Shown piece after piece: positions 32,128-41,548 of a stretch of 64,000 nucleotides of DNA; position 1 is the first letter of the stretch; every line of letters begins with the position of its first letter. The notes beneath the pieces were generated by a model. It made no database searches. It saw nothing but the letters and a program-made list of their open reading frames with translations, and was not told the DNA's origin. Source of the stretch: Eshraghiella sp051880035. Its GTDB lineage: Bacteria; Bacillota; Clostridia; Lachnospirales; Lachnospiraceae. The stretch spans positions 3,996-67,995 of the forward strand of contig JBJENE010000017.1 of the NCBI GenBank assembly GCA_051880035.1. Direction: 5' to 3'. Position numbers and translations under genes: made by a program.

Positions 32128-32616
32128 TCATTTACCGAGTATATACTCCATTGCCTTTGTGTCTCTTATTACCCATGGACAATTTTCGGTGTTATCGATA
32201 CTGCGGTTTAACGATATGGCTTCGTCAAGAGTAATCCACACACATTCATATCCACGCTCTTTTTCATAATCGTCAAGATTCCGGCTGCCCGGTTCTTTTG
32301 AAACTTCGCATGTAAAATATGAAGAATCCATAATAAGTATGTCTTTGTGTATTCCGGCGCGTTTCTCAGTTATTTTTCCGTAATACTCGATTGTATTTTC
32401 CATAACGGTATATCCCGTTTCCTCCCTGACTTCCCTTATAAGGGTTTCCGTAAGACTTTCGCCTTCTTCCACACCTCCGCCGGGAAATTTTATGTCACCG
32501 CAATTTCCGCGAATCATAAGGTATTTATCGCCTTTTCGTATAATTCCTCTTGCTGCCTTTCTGTTGTAAAACGAATCCGTCACATCATAATCGTTTAAAT
32601 CAATATTGATATCCAT
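32128..32616 (-). CDS. NUDIX hydrolase
   Basis: A 162-residue protein with Nudix box GGGVEEGESLTETLIREV followed by REETGYTV. Preceded by RKAARGIIRKGDKYLMIRGN, a common NUDIX start. It is a paralogue of 27773-28276. It lies between the MGMT-like fusion and the next gene with short gaps, suggesting a DNA-maintenance or metabolite-cleaning operon. Substrate unknown. Confidence 0.87.
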   Translation of the reverse strand: MDINIDLNDYDVTDSFYNRKAARGIIRKGDKYLMIRGNCGDIKFPGGGVEEGESLTETLIREVREETGYTVMENTIEYYGKITEKRAGIHKDILIMDSSYFTCEVSKEPGSRNLDDYEKERGYECVWITLDEAISLNRSIDNTENCPWVIRDTKAMEYILGK

Positions 32617-32627
32617 TGTCCCTCCGT

Positions 32628-33731
32628 CTAAATTGCAAAATCCACATGCTGTATTATTCCGGCACTTCCGTTTTCATTAAGATATATTCCGCTTTGTCTT
32701 ATCATACCGTTGGTATGGTTATCTTCCATACCGTTCATGGAAAACTCCGTTGAAATGCTGTTAAGGCAGATTGCTCCAAGCCCCGCTTCACCGATTCCGA
32801 TAAGTTCATCTTCCCCATTTTCGTTTTTGACCCAGATTTTGAGGCTTTTGAATACGGAATCATCCTCATCAATCCAGCCATTGCCGTCCTCATCATACAT
32901 CGAAAGGTCATGGAAACCGTTACCGGATTTGGTTCCGAAAAGCTCCGTACCGTCATTAATGACACCGTCCCCGTTTTTGTCAAGTGCAAGAAATCCGCTG
33001 CCCTTTCCAAGATATGATATTTCATCTTTTTGGCCGTCCCCGTCCAGATCAAACAGGAATTTCTGGTCACTTAATTCTGCCGGATTACCCGTAAAATTAA
33101 TTACTAACGGATCACACATTATATATTCTTCTTTTGTGTATAATTCTACACTCTCAGTAAAGCTTCTGGACATTTCAAAAGAAACATTAATGTCTATTTC
33201 CCTGCCGTCTTTGGTTGTTACTTTTCCGTTTGAAACAAAAGCAGTCGTCTCCTGTTCAGCATAAAAAGACGATACCACCGTCTGTTTCACATATGTTCCG
33301 GAAAATCCCACATTGCTGCCCATGGTATTTCTCATTGAAAGAGCATTATATGTAAAATCACTGCTCCATAATGAATCGGTATAAGGACTTTCAATTCCGC
33401 TCCTTCCCGACCTTCGCTCAAGAGCCTCTATAAGCTTGTTGAGCAAAAGAATCCTCAAATCCTTCACGCTTGAAACGCACTTAATCTGAGTTCCGCTGGC
33501 AGCCTGATTTACCCCCACTGCCATTTTGGCATCACTGCTGCCGTTAGTTTTCTCCTCCATGAGTTTAGCTTCTGCTTCCTGCATCTGCTCAAAAGGACTT
33601 TTGTCCTCCAAAGAAGTGTCAATCTTCACTTCCCCGCCTCTTTTTGCCATGCTGCCCGCATACTTAATATATCCTGCAGATACATAAGTATGTTCAGAGG
33701 CCATGGCGATGGTACCATTACCAATTCTCAT
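32628..33731 (-). CDS. Protein with EF-hand-like calcium motifs, unknown function
   Basis: A 367-residue protein without a signal peptide or membrane segment. The C-terminal half has repeated DxDxDG-type loops (LDGDGQKDEI, DKNGDGVINDGTELF, DEDGNGWIDEDD), as in EF-hand or dockerin-like calcium-binding proteins; this string is common in proteins annotated as VCBS-like or haemolysin-type repeats of Firmicutes. The N-terminus (MRIGNGTIAMASEHTYVSAG) has no known motif. It starts after AAAGGAGG. Function not recognised. Confidence 0.72.
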   Translation of the reverse strand: MRIGNGTIAMASEHTYVSAGYIKYAGSMAKRGGEVKIDTSLEDKSPFEQMQEAEAKLMEEKTNGSSDAKMAVGVNQAASGTQIKCVSSVKDLRILLLNKLIEALERRSGRSGIESPYTDSLWSSDFTYNALSMRNTMGSNVGFSGTYVKQTVVSSFYAEQETTAFVSNGKVTTKDGREIDINVSFEMSRSFTESVELYTKEEYIMCDPLVINFTGNPAELSDQKFLFDLDGDGQKDEISYLGKGSGFLALDKNGDGVINDGTELFGTKSGNGFHDLSMYDEDGNGWIDEDDSVFKSLKIWVKNENGEDELIGIGEAGLGAICLNSISTEFSMNGMEDNHTNGMIRQSGIYLNENGSAGIIQHVDFAI

Positions 33732-33955
33732 GATTTTTTCCTCCTTTTACTGCTCCCTGCAGCACATCAGGGAATAAATTCATGACTATCTGATTCATAT
33801 ATCGTCACCATGTAAGTATTTTGTTACCCTGGGATGTTAATCATTTGTGAATGCACCCCCTCGAATAAAGAATCCCCTTTTTCAGAAAATTATTGCCTGA
33901 TTTTTTAAAGTGAATTATACTGGAATAAGATTATTTTCAGAAGTGAGGCAATAGA

Positions 33956-35080
33956 ATGAACAAAAAAGAAATACTTGAAATCAAAAAATTATTTACCAAC
34001 GAAAGATGCTGTATATCCCGCATATGCGGCTGTTATGTGGATGGTAATAAGAATAAAGTAACTTCGTTTAAAGAGGCTTTTCTCTCCATTTCGGAGGAGG
34101 AAATTTTTAAATATTTTTCAATTTTCCGTTCCTGCCTTTCAGGCACAATCGGAAAGAACCTTCTGAATATGGAATTTCCTACCGAGACAGAGGAGGAAGG
34201 TGGCACCCAGGATTTCTTACTTAAGTTAAGGGACAGCCACCTTCAGGATGATGAGCAGTTGGAGCTTTTTTATAATAAAATTATAGACAATTATACATAT
34301 GGTGAGAACTATCTTATTCTTTTGATTTCCGCATCTTATGATGTCCCGGGTAAATCTTCGGACGGGCTTACAATGGATGACTCTTCTGATTATGTATATG
34401 ACCATATTCTCTGCAGTATATGTCCTGTCAGACTTTCCAAAGAGGGTCTGTGCTACAATACGGTAACCAATTCCATTGAAAACCGGACCAGGGACTGGCT
34501 TGTGGAAGCTCCCGAGCATGCTTTTCTGTTCCCTGCATTTAATGACAGGAACAGCGATATACACAATCTTTTGTATTACTCCAGAAATTCCGAACAGATA
34601 CAGTCTGAATTTATAGACGGAGTTCTCGGATGTGTATCTCCTATGACAAGCAAAACACAGAAAGAGACCTTTACGGAAATCATTTCCGAATCATTGGGTG
34701 AGAAATGTAATTTTGAAACTATTAAAACAATCCATGAAAACATGACTGCTTATGTGGAGGAGCATAAGGAAGAGCCTGAACCTGTTTCATTTGGAAAGCA
34801 GGAGGTAAAAAGGGTACTCGAAAACAGCGGTGTGGGCGAAGAGGATATTGTCCGTTTTGAATCTAATTTTGACAATTCTGCGGGTACACGGACAAACTTT
34901 ACAGCCTCCAACATAATTAACAGCCGCTCTTTTGAAATAAAATCCCCTGAGGTAGTAATTAAGGTTGCACCTGACCGCACCGACTTAATCGAAACCAGGG
35001 AGATTGACGGCAGAACATTTCTTTTAATTGAAATTACCGACAATGTCGAAATAAACGGAATTCCGGTTAAGCCTCTATAG
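33956..35080 (+). CDS. DUF4317 protein
   Basis: A 374-residue soluble protein. MNKKEILEIKKLFT, ISRICGCYVDGNKNK, FRSCLSGTIGKNLLN and a C-terminal EIDGRTFLLIEI segment match DUF4317, a family conserved in Lachnospiraceae and relatives. It has a GAGGCA-type site upstream. It converges with the small membrane protein gene at 35088. The family has no assigned function. Confidence 0.83.
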   Translation: MNKKEILEIKKLFTNERCCISRICGCYVDGNKNKVTSFKEAFLSISEEEIFKYFSIFRSCLSGTIGKNLLNMEFPTETEEEGGTQDFLLKLRDSHLQDDEQLELFYNKIIDNYTYGENYLILLISASYDVPGKSSDGLTMDDSSDYVYDHILCSICPVRLSKEGLCYNTVTNSIENRTRDWLVEAPEHAFLFPAFNDRNSDIHNLLYYSRNSEQIQSEFIDGVLGCVSPMTSKTQKETFTEIISESLGEKCNFETIKTIHENMTAYVEEHKEEPEPVSFGKQEVKRVLENSGVGEEDIVRFESNFDNSAGTRTNFTASNIINSRSFEIKSPEVVIKVAPDRTDLIETREIDGRTFLLIEITDNVEINGIPVKPL

Positions 35081-35087
35081 GGCGCTT

Positions 35088-35327
35088 TTACCACAAATCG
35101 CAGTTCATAAGTTTAAGTATTCCTCCAAGTATTCCGGGAAATATGGCAGCGTATCCGGCTGCACATATCAGATTGATAACCGATGCACCAACGGTAAGTT
35201 TAAATACCGCCCAAACTGCGGCTACCGGAATAATCCATATAACGGAATTAATTGTCAGGAAAATAAATCTTTGAATTTTTATATTGTCACATGATATTTT
35301 CTTACACACATTTAACAGCGTATTCAC
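35088..35327 (-). CDS. Small membrane protein, unknown
   Basis: A 79-residue protein with two hydrophobic helices (about 20-42 and 46-70). The start codon is GTG, with AGAGGTGA as ribosome site. That site is the right arm of a hairpin (35330-35374) so translation or transcription may be controlled. It is downstream of phoR and may belong to the same transcript through read-through. No family recognised. Confidence 0.55.
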   Translation of the reverse strand: MNTLLNVCKKISCDNIKIQRFIFLTINSVIWIIPVAAVWAVFKLTVGASVINLICAAGYAAIFPGILGGILKLMNCDLW

Positions 35328-35329
35328 AA

Positions 35330-35374
35330 AAAATCACCTCTCACAGGCTTACAATAGCTTATGAAGGTGATTTT
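35330..35374 (-). terminator. Hairpin that overlaps the ribosome site of the small membrane protein
   Basis: Minus strand: AAAATCACCT (35374-35365) pairs with AGGTGATTTT (35339-35330) across a 25-base loop and is followed by more T. It could be the phoPR terminator; it also hides the AGAGGTGA ribosome site of the next gene. Confidence 0.55.
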
Positions 35375-35406
35375 CATTTTAAAATCATGTAAAAACAATA
35401 TAAAAT

Positions 35407-36720
35407 TTATTTGTCGGAAAATGTAATCTTTATTGTGGTTCCCACATTAACCGCACTGGTCAGTTCAATAACGGCTCCGTGCTGCTCCACAATGTGTTTT
35501 ACGATTGCAAGCCCCAGTCCGGTTCCGCCCGTAGCCTTTGAACGGCTTTTATCAACTCTGTAGAATCTTTCAAAAACTCTTTTCTGGTTTTCTTCCGATA
35601 TTCCTATTCCGTCATCAGACACAAGAATCGAATGCTCCTTCGGGTCCGCAACAACCCACACATTTCCTTCCGGTACGCTGTAACGGATTGCATTGTCACA
35701 CAGATTATATATCATTTCCTCCAACATGCTCTTATCGCCGTTTACCATAGTCTGCCCGCCCTTAAGATGAAATTCCACCTGATGTTCCGCAGCGTGCAAT
35801 TCCAGCATGTTAATGCAGTTTTCGGCTATTTTATATAAGTCGACTTTTTCAAAATCTATAATCTGCTCTCCCGCATCCAACTGTGAAAGTTTAAGGATAT
35901 CATTAATGAGAACTAAAAGTCTGCTGGCGCTTTGATGAATTTCTCCCGCAAATCTTACAACATCATCGCCCTTTGCCATTCCGTTTTCAATAAGCTCGGA
36001 ATATCCGGAGATGGATGTAAGAGGGGTTTTAAGTTCATGGGATACATTTGCGGTGAATTCCTGCCTCATCATTGCACTTTTTAAAATGTCATCATGCTGC
36101 TCTTTAATCGTCTTTACAAAAGGCTGCATTTCTTTATAAAAAACAACCGACTCGGGATGGTCTAAGTTTCTGGCAACCTCTTCAATCGGTTTGACAAGGC
36201 TTTTGGTAAGAAAATGTGTCAGTATTATGCAGATTGCAAATGTCAGACAGGCTGTAAGAATAATTAAAGGAAAAGCAGAAACAAATACGCTCCATATACT
36301 GCTTGTCTCCTTTGAAACTCTTATTACCATACCGTCATCAAGAAGAAGTGCATAGTAGAATGTATTTTTATCCATTGTTCCGGATTTTCTTACAATACTG
36401 CCTTCTCCGCTTTCTTTTGCATCTTCTATCTCAGGCCTGCTTCCATGATTGTCCATACCTGTTACATCAGCCATGTTATCATATATAACAATACCGTCTT
36501 TATCAACTATCGTGACTCTGATGTTTTCCGACATCAGGTCATCCATTTCGGAATAATTTTCGTCGCTCAACACACTTTTTAATACATGTGTATAATTTTT
36601 TAAATCGTCTATTACCTCCGCCCGGAATATCCTGTAAAAAACTATTGCCGTTAAAACAGCCGTAAGTATGATAGCAATTGCAGTTGTAATAAGAAAATGC
36701 ATGCTGATTTTTTTCTTCAT
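35407..36720 (-). CDS. phoR: Phosphate sensor histidine kinase PhoR
   Basis: A 437-residue kinase: membrane helices at about 8-30 and 147-172, a short PAS-less extracytoplasmic sensor of about 115 residues, HAMP-like segment, HisKA with FTANVSHELKTPLTSISGYSEL (His near 228) and HATPase with NAIRYS, DDGIGIS and TGGTGLGLAIVKH. Its neighbours (response regulator, Na/Pi cotransporter, phoU, pst) identify it as PhoR. The gene starts one base after the phoP stop, so it is co-transcribed. Confidence 0.85.
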   Translation of the reverse strand: MKKKISMHFLITTAIAIILTAVLTAIVFYRIFRAEVIDDLKNYTHVLKSVLSDENYSEMDDLMSENIRVTIVDKDGIVIYDNMADVTGMDNHGSRPEIEDAKESGEGSIVRKSGTMDKNTFYYALLLDDGMVIRVSKETSSIWSVFVSAFPLIILTACLTFAICIILTHFLTKSLVKPIEEVARNLDHPESVVFYKEMQPFVKTIKEQHDDILKSAMMRQEFTANVSHELKTPLTSISGYSELIENGMAKGDDVVRFAGEIHQSASRLLVLINDILKLSQLDAGEQIIDFEKVDLYKIAENCINMLELHAAEHQVEFHLKGGQTMVNGDKSMLEEMIYNLCDNAIRYSVPEGNVWVVADPKEHSILVSDDGIGISEENQKRVFERFYRVDKSRSKATGGTGLGLAIVKHIVEQHGAVIELTSAVNVGTTIKITFSDK

Positions 36721-36721
36721 T

Positions 36722-37393
36722 TTATTCCACCTGGTATCCTACATTGCGCACTGTCTTAATCATGCTGCCGTATTCTCCCAGCTTCTGACGCAATGTCTTA
36801 ATGTGCATATCCAATGTTCGTGATTCGCCTTCAAAATCGGCTCCCCATACCCGTTCCATAATAATCTCCCGGCGGAGAACGATTCCGGCATTTTTAAGAA
36901 GAAGTTTCAGCAGTTCAAATTCCTTATATGTAAGTTCAACGCTGTTATCTCCGGCATATACGGACCTCTTTTCCGTATCCATGGTAATGACACCGTTGGT
37001 AATTATTTTATCATCTTCCAGATTCATGGTACGCCTAAGAAGTGCTTTTACCCTTGATATAAGCTCCATAACTCCGAAAGGCTTTGTAATATAATCATCG
37101 GCACCCAGATCAAGGCCCTTTACCTTATCAATTTCCGTTGTTTTGGCGGTTACCATAATTACAGGTATCTTTTTGGTTTCGGGAGAGGTGCGGATTCGCT
37201 TTAAAATATCCATGCCGTCCACATCCGGAAGCATAATATCAAGAAGAACCAGGTCAGGCTTTTTATCTGTAAGTCTGTGAAAAAAAGTCCTTGCATTTTC
37301 GAAACCTTCCACACTGTATCCGCTGTTTTTCAGTGCAAACATTTCTATTTCACGGATATTACTGTCATCTTCCACAACATATACATTTGCCAT
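36722..37393 (-). CDS. phoP: Phosphate response regulator PhoP/PhoB
   Basis: A 223-residue OmpR-type regulator: ANVYVVEDDSNIREIE, phosphoacceptor Asp in LVLLDIMLPDVDG, ITKPFGVMEL, and winged-helix KEFELLKLLLKNAGIVLRR and RTLDMHIKTLRQKL. The start at MANVYVV follows GGAGGT. It is followed by phoR. It probably binds the direct repeats at 39268-39286 and 43673-43691. Low phosphate would induce it via PhoR. Confidence 0.88.
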   Translation of the reverse strand: MANVYVVEDDSNIREIEMFALKNSGYSVEGFENARTFFHRLTDKKPDLVLLDIMLPDVDGMDILKRIRTSPETKKIPVIMVTAKTTEIDKVKGLDLGADDYITKPFGVMELISRVKALLRRTMNLEDDKIITNGVITMDTEKRSVYAGDNSVELTYKEFELLKLLLKNAGIVLRREIIMERVWGADFEGESRTLDMHIKTLRQKLGEYGSMIKTVRNVGYQVE

Positions 37394-37425
37394 TTTGGTA
37401 CCTCCCATTCAATCATCTTATTTCC

Positions 37426-39183
37426 TTACGGAAGAATGTAAATTTCTTTGTATTTATCAAATTTTTCTTTGTATGAAGCGTCATTTAATTTCATTTCGCC
37501 AAGATAATAGTGGCTTTCAAACTGGTCATCATCCATCTGGAGAACGCATACCGCTATATTGGAACAATGATCCGCAATACGCTCAAAATTAGTCATGATA
37601 TCTGACAAAATAAATCCCAGTTCTATTGTACAGTGGCCGTTGCGGAGTCTGTTAATATGACGCAGTTTTAATTCATCGTTAAGAATGTCTATAACTTCTT
37701 CAAGCGGTTCCACATTGAGTGCCAGGTCTTTGTCGTCCCTAACAAAACACTCTACCGCCATATTCAGAACATTTTCCACCGCGTTCGTAAGAACTTTAAG
37801 TTCTTTTCGTGCATCATCAGAAAAATGAATCTGTTTGCCATACATTTCTTCCGCAGCCTCCTTAAGATTAAGAAGGTGGTCAGAAATACGCTCAAAATCT
37901 CCGATACAGTGAAGCATTTTGGTTACTGTCCTGGAATCCCGCTCGCTTAAGCTTTTGGCACTTAAATTCACCAGATAATTGCCCAGCTCATCTTCATAGC
38001 GGTCAATCAGGTTTTCCATATCGGCAACACTTTGCCCGGTTCCCGAATCATAATAATCAAACAGTGAAAGTACATCCGTAAGACCGCTCTGAACGGTCAA
38101 AGCCATATTGTTGGTGGTCTTCTTACACTGTTCAACGGCAAATGCCGGCTTTTCAAGAAATCGCACATCCAGAAGCTTAAATTCGTTTTCGGCCGGTACA
38201 TCCTCCTTCTTATCCCTGACGGTAAGATATGCCAGCTTCTCAAGCCATTTGGAAAAAGGAAGAAGCACAGCCGTCGCCGTAATATTAAATACTGTATGTA
38301 TCACAGCAATTCCAAGCTGGTTTGCGGAAGCGTCCAGGAATTTAAAATCTATAAAGGTATTTATTCCGTAAAACACTCCCATAAATACTATAGTTCCAAT
38401 TATGTTAAAATACAAGTGTACAAAAGCTGCTCTTTTCGCATTTTTGCTTGCACCGATACTTGAAATAAGAGCTGTAACACATGTACCTATATTCTGACCG
38501 AGAATAATCGGCAGGGCACTGGCATACGATATGGCTCCGGTACTGCATAAAGCCTGCAGTATACCTACTGAAGCCGATGAACTCTGAATGATTGCAGTCA
38601 GTACCGCTCCGGCTATAAGTCCGAGTATGGGATTAGAGAACATAGTGAAAAAACTTGTGAATTGGGGATTATCTTTAAGGGGTTCCACTGCTCCGCTCAT
38701 CATTTCCATACCAAACATAAGAACGGCAAAGCTTATCAGAATGGTTCCTGTATCCTTACTTTTATCTTTTTTGGCGAACATTAACAGTATAATACCGATA
38801 ACAGCCAGGATTGGCGAAAAAGAACTTGGCTTCAACATCTGGACCCAGAATGTGGAAGAATCAATTCCGGAAAGACTGAGAATCCATGAAGTGATGGTGG
38901 TACCTATATTGGCACCAAAAATAACACCTACAGCCTGACTCAGTTTCATAATTCCGGAGTTTACGAAACCTACCACCATAACGGTTGTTGCTGAAGATGA
39001 TTGTATGACGGCAGTTACACCTGCACCGAGTAAAACTGCTTTGAACCGGCTTGCCGTTAACTTTTCGAGTATTTTTTCCATTTTGCCGCCGGAAACCTTA
39101 GCCAGGCCGTCGCCCATGGAATTCATTCCGAAAAGAAACATTGCAAGTCCGCCAAGTAATGTCAGAATATTAAAAAAATCCAT
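37426..39183 (-). CDS. Na/Pi cotransporter family protein with PhoU-like tail
   Basis: A 585-residue protein. The N-terminal half has eight or so helices with two inverted copies of the Na/Pi-II motif (VTAVIQSSSATTVMVVGFVNSG and VLTAIIQSSSASVGILQALCS). The C-terminal 240 residues are a PhoU-like helical bundle (GDFERISDHLLNL, TNFERIADHCSNIA). It brings in phosphate with sodium or takes part in phosphate sensing. It is the first gene of a probable transcript with phoP and phoR, with a PHO-box-like repeat just upstream. Confidence 0.88.
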   Translation of the reverse strand: MDFFNILTLLGGLAMFLFGMNSMGDGLAKVSGGKMEKILEKLTASRFKAVLLGAGVTAVIQSSSATTVMVVGFVNSGIMKLSQAVGVIFGANIGTTITSWILSLSGIDSSTFWVQMLKPSSFSPILAVIGIILLMFAKKDKSKDTGTILISFAVLMFGMEMMSGAVEPLKDNPQFTSFFTMFSNPILGLIAGAVLTAIIQSSSASVGILQALCSTGAISYASALPIILGQNIGTCVTALISSIGASKNAKRAAFVHLYFNIIGTIVFMGVFYGINTFIDFKFLDASANQLGIAVIHTVFNITATAVLLPFSKWLEKLAYLTVRDKKEDVPAENEFKLLDVRFLEKPAFAVEQCKKTTNNMALTVQSGLTDVLSLFDYYDSGTGQSVADMENLIDRYEDELGNYLVNLSAKSLSERDSRTVTKMLHCIGDFERISDHLLNLKEAAEEMYGKQIHFSDDARKELKVLTNAVENVLNMAVECFVRDDKDLALNVEPLEEVIDILNDELKLRHINRLRNGHCTIELGFILSDIMTNFERIADHCSNIAVCVLQMDDDQFESHYYLGEMKLNDASYKEKFDKYKEIYILP

Positions 39184-39267
39184 TTTCCCTTACCTTTATG
39201 CTTTCTAATCAAATTATTTGTTTACATAAAATAAGGTATTGTCGTGAAGTAAAAAGCGAGGGGTATC

Positions 39268-39286
39268 TATGTAAAATTTATGTAAA
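39268..39286 (-). promoter_or_regulatory. PHO-box-like direct repeat
   Basis: On the minus strand TTTACATA occurs twice, 11 bases apart (39286-39279 and 39275-39268), matching the PhoP-binding direct repeats of Bacillus-type regulators (TTNACA-like, 11-base period). It lies just after the phoU stop and upstream of the Na/Pi cotransporter gene. Confidence 0.7.
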
Positions 39287-39288
39287 AT

Positions 39289-39939
39289 TTACTGAATCAC
39301 ATTAATATCGCCTGTTGCGGCATATATTGACCACTCAGCAATATTGGTTGCATGGTCTCCGATTCGTTCAAAATACTTGGCAATCATAAGAAGGTCCGTT
39401 TCCTGGTCTCCGTCTTTAGGATTTGCCGCAATTAATGAAATAATGTCTTCTTTTTCCCGGTAAAAGAGTTTATCCACTACATCATCATACTCAATAACCA
39501 TTCTGGCTTTTTCGGTATCTTTTTCAACAAATGACTCAACACTCTTATTTACCATAAATATGGTTTCTACAGCCATCTGCTTTATTGTTTCAAGATTTTT
39601 TTCATAATCCGTATCTGCCAGTAAAATAATTATTTCCGAAATATCTGATGCATGATCTCCGATTCGTTCCATATCGGTTACCATTTTTAAAGCAGTGGAA
39701 ATAAATCGCAAATCAGAAGCAACCGGCTGCTGCATAAGCAAAAGTCTCATGCAAAGAGTTTCAATGGTTTTCTGTTTCTGATTAATGGTGCTATCATATG
39801 CGATAACTTCTTTAGCTTTCTCGGGATCCTTCTTTATAAGGGCTTCCACTGCCATTCCTATTGCCTTTTCAATCGCACTGCCCAACATAATTATTTCATC
39901 GTTTAACAGCTTAAGCTGCTGAAGAAAATATTCTCTCAT
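39289..39939 (-). CDS. phoU: Phosphate signalling protein PhoU
   Basis: A 216-residue all-helical protein with the two PhoU repeats (KMVTDMERIGDHASDIS and KYFERIGDHATNIAEW). It links the Pst transporter to PhoR, acting as a negative regulator. The start is the ATG at 39939, eight bases after GGAGG, overlapping the pstB stop by one base; the TTG one codon earlier is less likely. Last gene of the pst operon. Confidence 0.9.
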   Translation of the reverse strand: MREYFLQQLKLLNDEIIMLGSAIEKAIGMAVEALIKKDPEKAKEVIAYDSTINQKQKTIETLCMRLLLMQQPVASDLRFISTALKMVTDMERIGDHASDISEIIILLADTDYEKNLETIKQMAVETIFMVNKSVESFVEKDTEKARMVIEYDDVVDKLFYREKEDIISLIAANPKDGDQETDLLMIAKYFERIGDHATNIAEWSIYAATGDINVIQ

Positions 39940-40691
39940 CAACCAAACCTCCCTGAAATATAATCCTCGGTTCTTTTATCTTCAGGCATGGAAAACATTT
40001 TTTCCGTATCACCTTTTTCGATTATTTCTCCCAAAAGGAAAAATACTGTTTTATCCGCAACTCTGGCTGCCTGCTGCATATTGTGTGTTACCATGACAAT
40101 GGTATAATCCTTTTTAAGCTCCATAACCAGATCTTCAATCTTGGAAGTGGAAATAGGGTCAAGGGCAGAAGTAGGTTCATCCATAAGTATTACCTCAGGA
40201 TTAACTGCCAATGCTCTTGCTATGCAAAGACGCTGCTGCTGTCCTCCTGAAAGTCCCAATGCCGATTTTTTCAGACGGTCTTTCAGTTCATCCCAGATTG
40301 CAGCATCTCTGAGGGATTTTTCCACGATATCGTCAAGTTTTGCCTTTGAGCGGATTCCATGGGTTTTAGGTCCGAATGCAATATTATCATAAACACTCAT
40401 CGGAAAAGGATTAGGTTTCTGGAATACCATTCCCACCCTTTTTCTCAGACTGCACACATCCATCTTTCCGTATATATCTTCTCCGTCAAGAAGAACCGTT
40501 CCTTCTATGTTACAGCCCTCCACCAGGTCATTCATCCTGTTAAGTGTTTTTAAAAATGTGGATTTACCGCAGCCTGACGGCCCGATAAATGCTGTTATTT
40601 CATTTTTACATATTTCAAGATTTATATTTTTTAATGCATGAAAATCTCCGTAATGAAGATTGAGATTCTCAACCAGATATTTATAATCCAT
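39939..40691 (-). CDS. pstB: Phosphate ABC transporter ATPase PstB
   Basis: A 250-residue ATPase: GPSGCGKSTFLKTLNRMNDL, VFQKPNPFPMSVYDN (PstB-specific), LSGGQQQRLCIARALA, VILMDEPTSALD. Cytoplasmic motor of the high-affinity phosphate importer. Start MDYKYLVEN after GGAG; spacing to pstA is 14 bases. Confidence 0.93.
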   Translation of the reverse strand: MDYKYLVENLNLHYGDFHALKNINLEICKNEITAFIGPSGCGKSTFLKTLNRMNDLVEGCNIEGTVLLDGEDIYGKMDVCSLRKRVGMVFQKPNPFPMSVYDNIAFGPKTHGIRSKAKLDDIVEKSLRDAAIWDELKDRLKKSALGLSGGQQQRLCIARALAVNPEVILMDEPTSALDPISTSKIEDLVMELKKDYTIVMVTHNMQQAARVADKTVFFLLGEIIEKGDTEKMFSMPEDKRTEDYISGRFG

Positions 40692-40705
40692 AGATGCTCC
40701 TTTAT

Positions 40706-41548
40706 CTATTTCCCTGTTTTCTTAACAAGTCTTTTGGCCACAAACGAAGACAGCTCATTCATTAAGAACACCAGTACCAGGAGAATTACTGCCGTAGCAA
40801 ATGTCTGCTCCGTGTGAAGACCTTCACTGGAAATTATGTACATATGAACTGCCAGCGTTCTTCCTGATGACATAAGTCCTCTTATATTGCCTGTTGCGGA
40901 ACCGGCCGTATATAATAATGCTGCTGTCTCGCCCACGATTCTTCCTATGGCAAGAATAATACCTGAAAGAATTCCAGGAATCGCCGGCGGAAGAACAACC
41001 TTAAATATGGTTCTGAGTTTTCCTGCACCAAGCGCAAAGCTTCCTTCCCTAAACGAATCGGGAACCGAAAGAAGTGCCTCCTCCGTAGTTCGCAATATCG
41101 TAGGAAGTACCATGATTGCTATAGTTGCGGAACCGGCCATAATTGAATAGTCCCATTTCAGGAAAGTAACGAAGAAAATCATACCGAACAATCCATAAAT
41201 AATGGAAGGAATTCCGCTTAATGTCTCCGCCATTACCCTGATAATCTTTACCAGCTTATTGCCCTTTTTGGCATATTCCACAAGATAAATTGCTGCTCCC
41301 ATTCCCAAAGGTACAGATATAAGCAGTGAAATCACCGTCAGAACAAGTGTATTAATAAGTGCCGGCATCAGGGAAACATTATCTGAGTTATATTTCCAGG
41401 CAAAAAGTCCTTCGGATGAAAGATTTGGCACACCTCTTGCAATTATATAAATCAATACAAAAAACAATGCACCTGCCGTCAGCACCGCTGCCAGAATCAT
41501 AAGCCATCTTAGAATCAATGAACCGAGATGAATTTTCTTTGTTTTCAT
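40706..41548 (-). CDS. pstA: Phosphate ABC permease PstA
   Basis: A 280-residue permease with six helices; TLSGIPSIIYGLFGMIFFV and FREGSFALGAGKLRTIFKVVLP are the PstA signatures (EAA loop). Overlaps pstC by four bases. Confidence 0.92.
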   Translation of the reverse strand: MKTKKIHLGSLILRWLMILAAVLTAGALFFVLIYIIARGVPNLSSEGLFAWKYNSDNVSLMPALINTLVLTVISLLISVPLGMGAAIYLVEYAKKGNKLVKIIRVMAETLSGIPSIIYGLFGMIFFVTFLKWDYSIMAGSATIAIMVLPTILRTTEEALLSVPDSFREGSFALGAGKLRTIFKVVLPPAIPGILSGIILAIGRIVGETAALLYTAGSATGNIRGLMSSGRTLAVHMYIISSEGLHTEQTFATAVILLVLVFLMNELSSFVAKRLVKKTGK

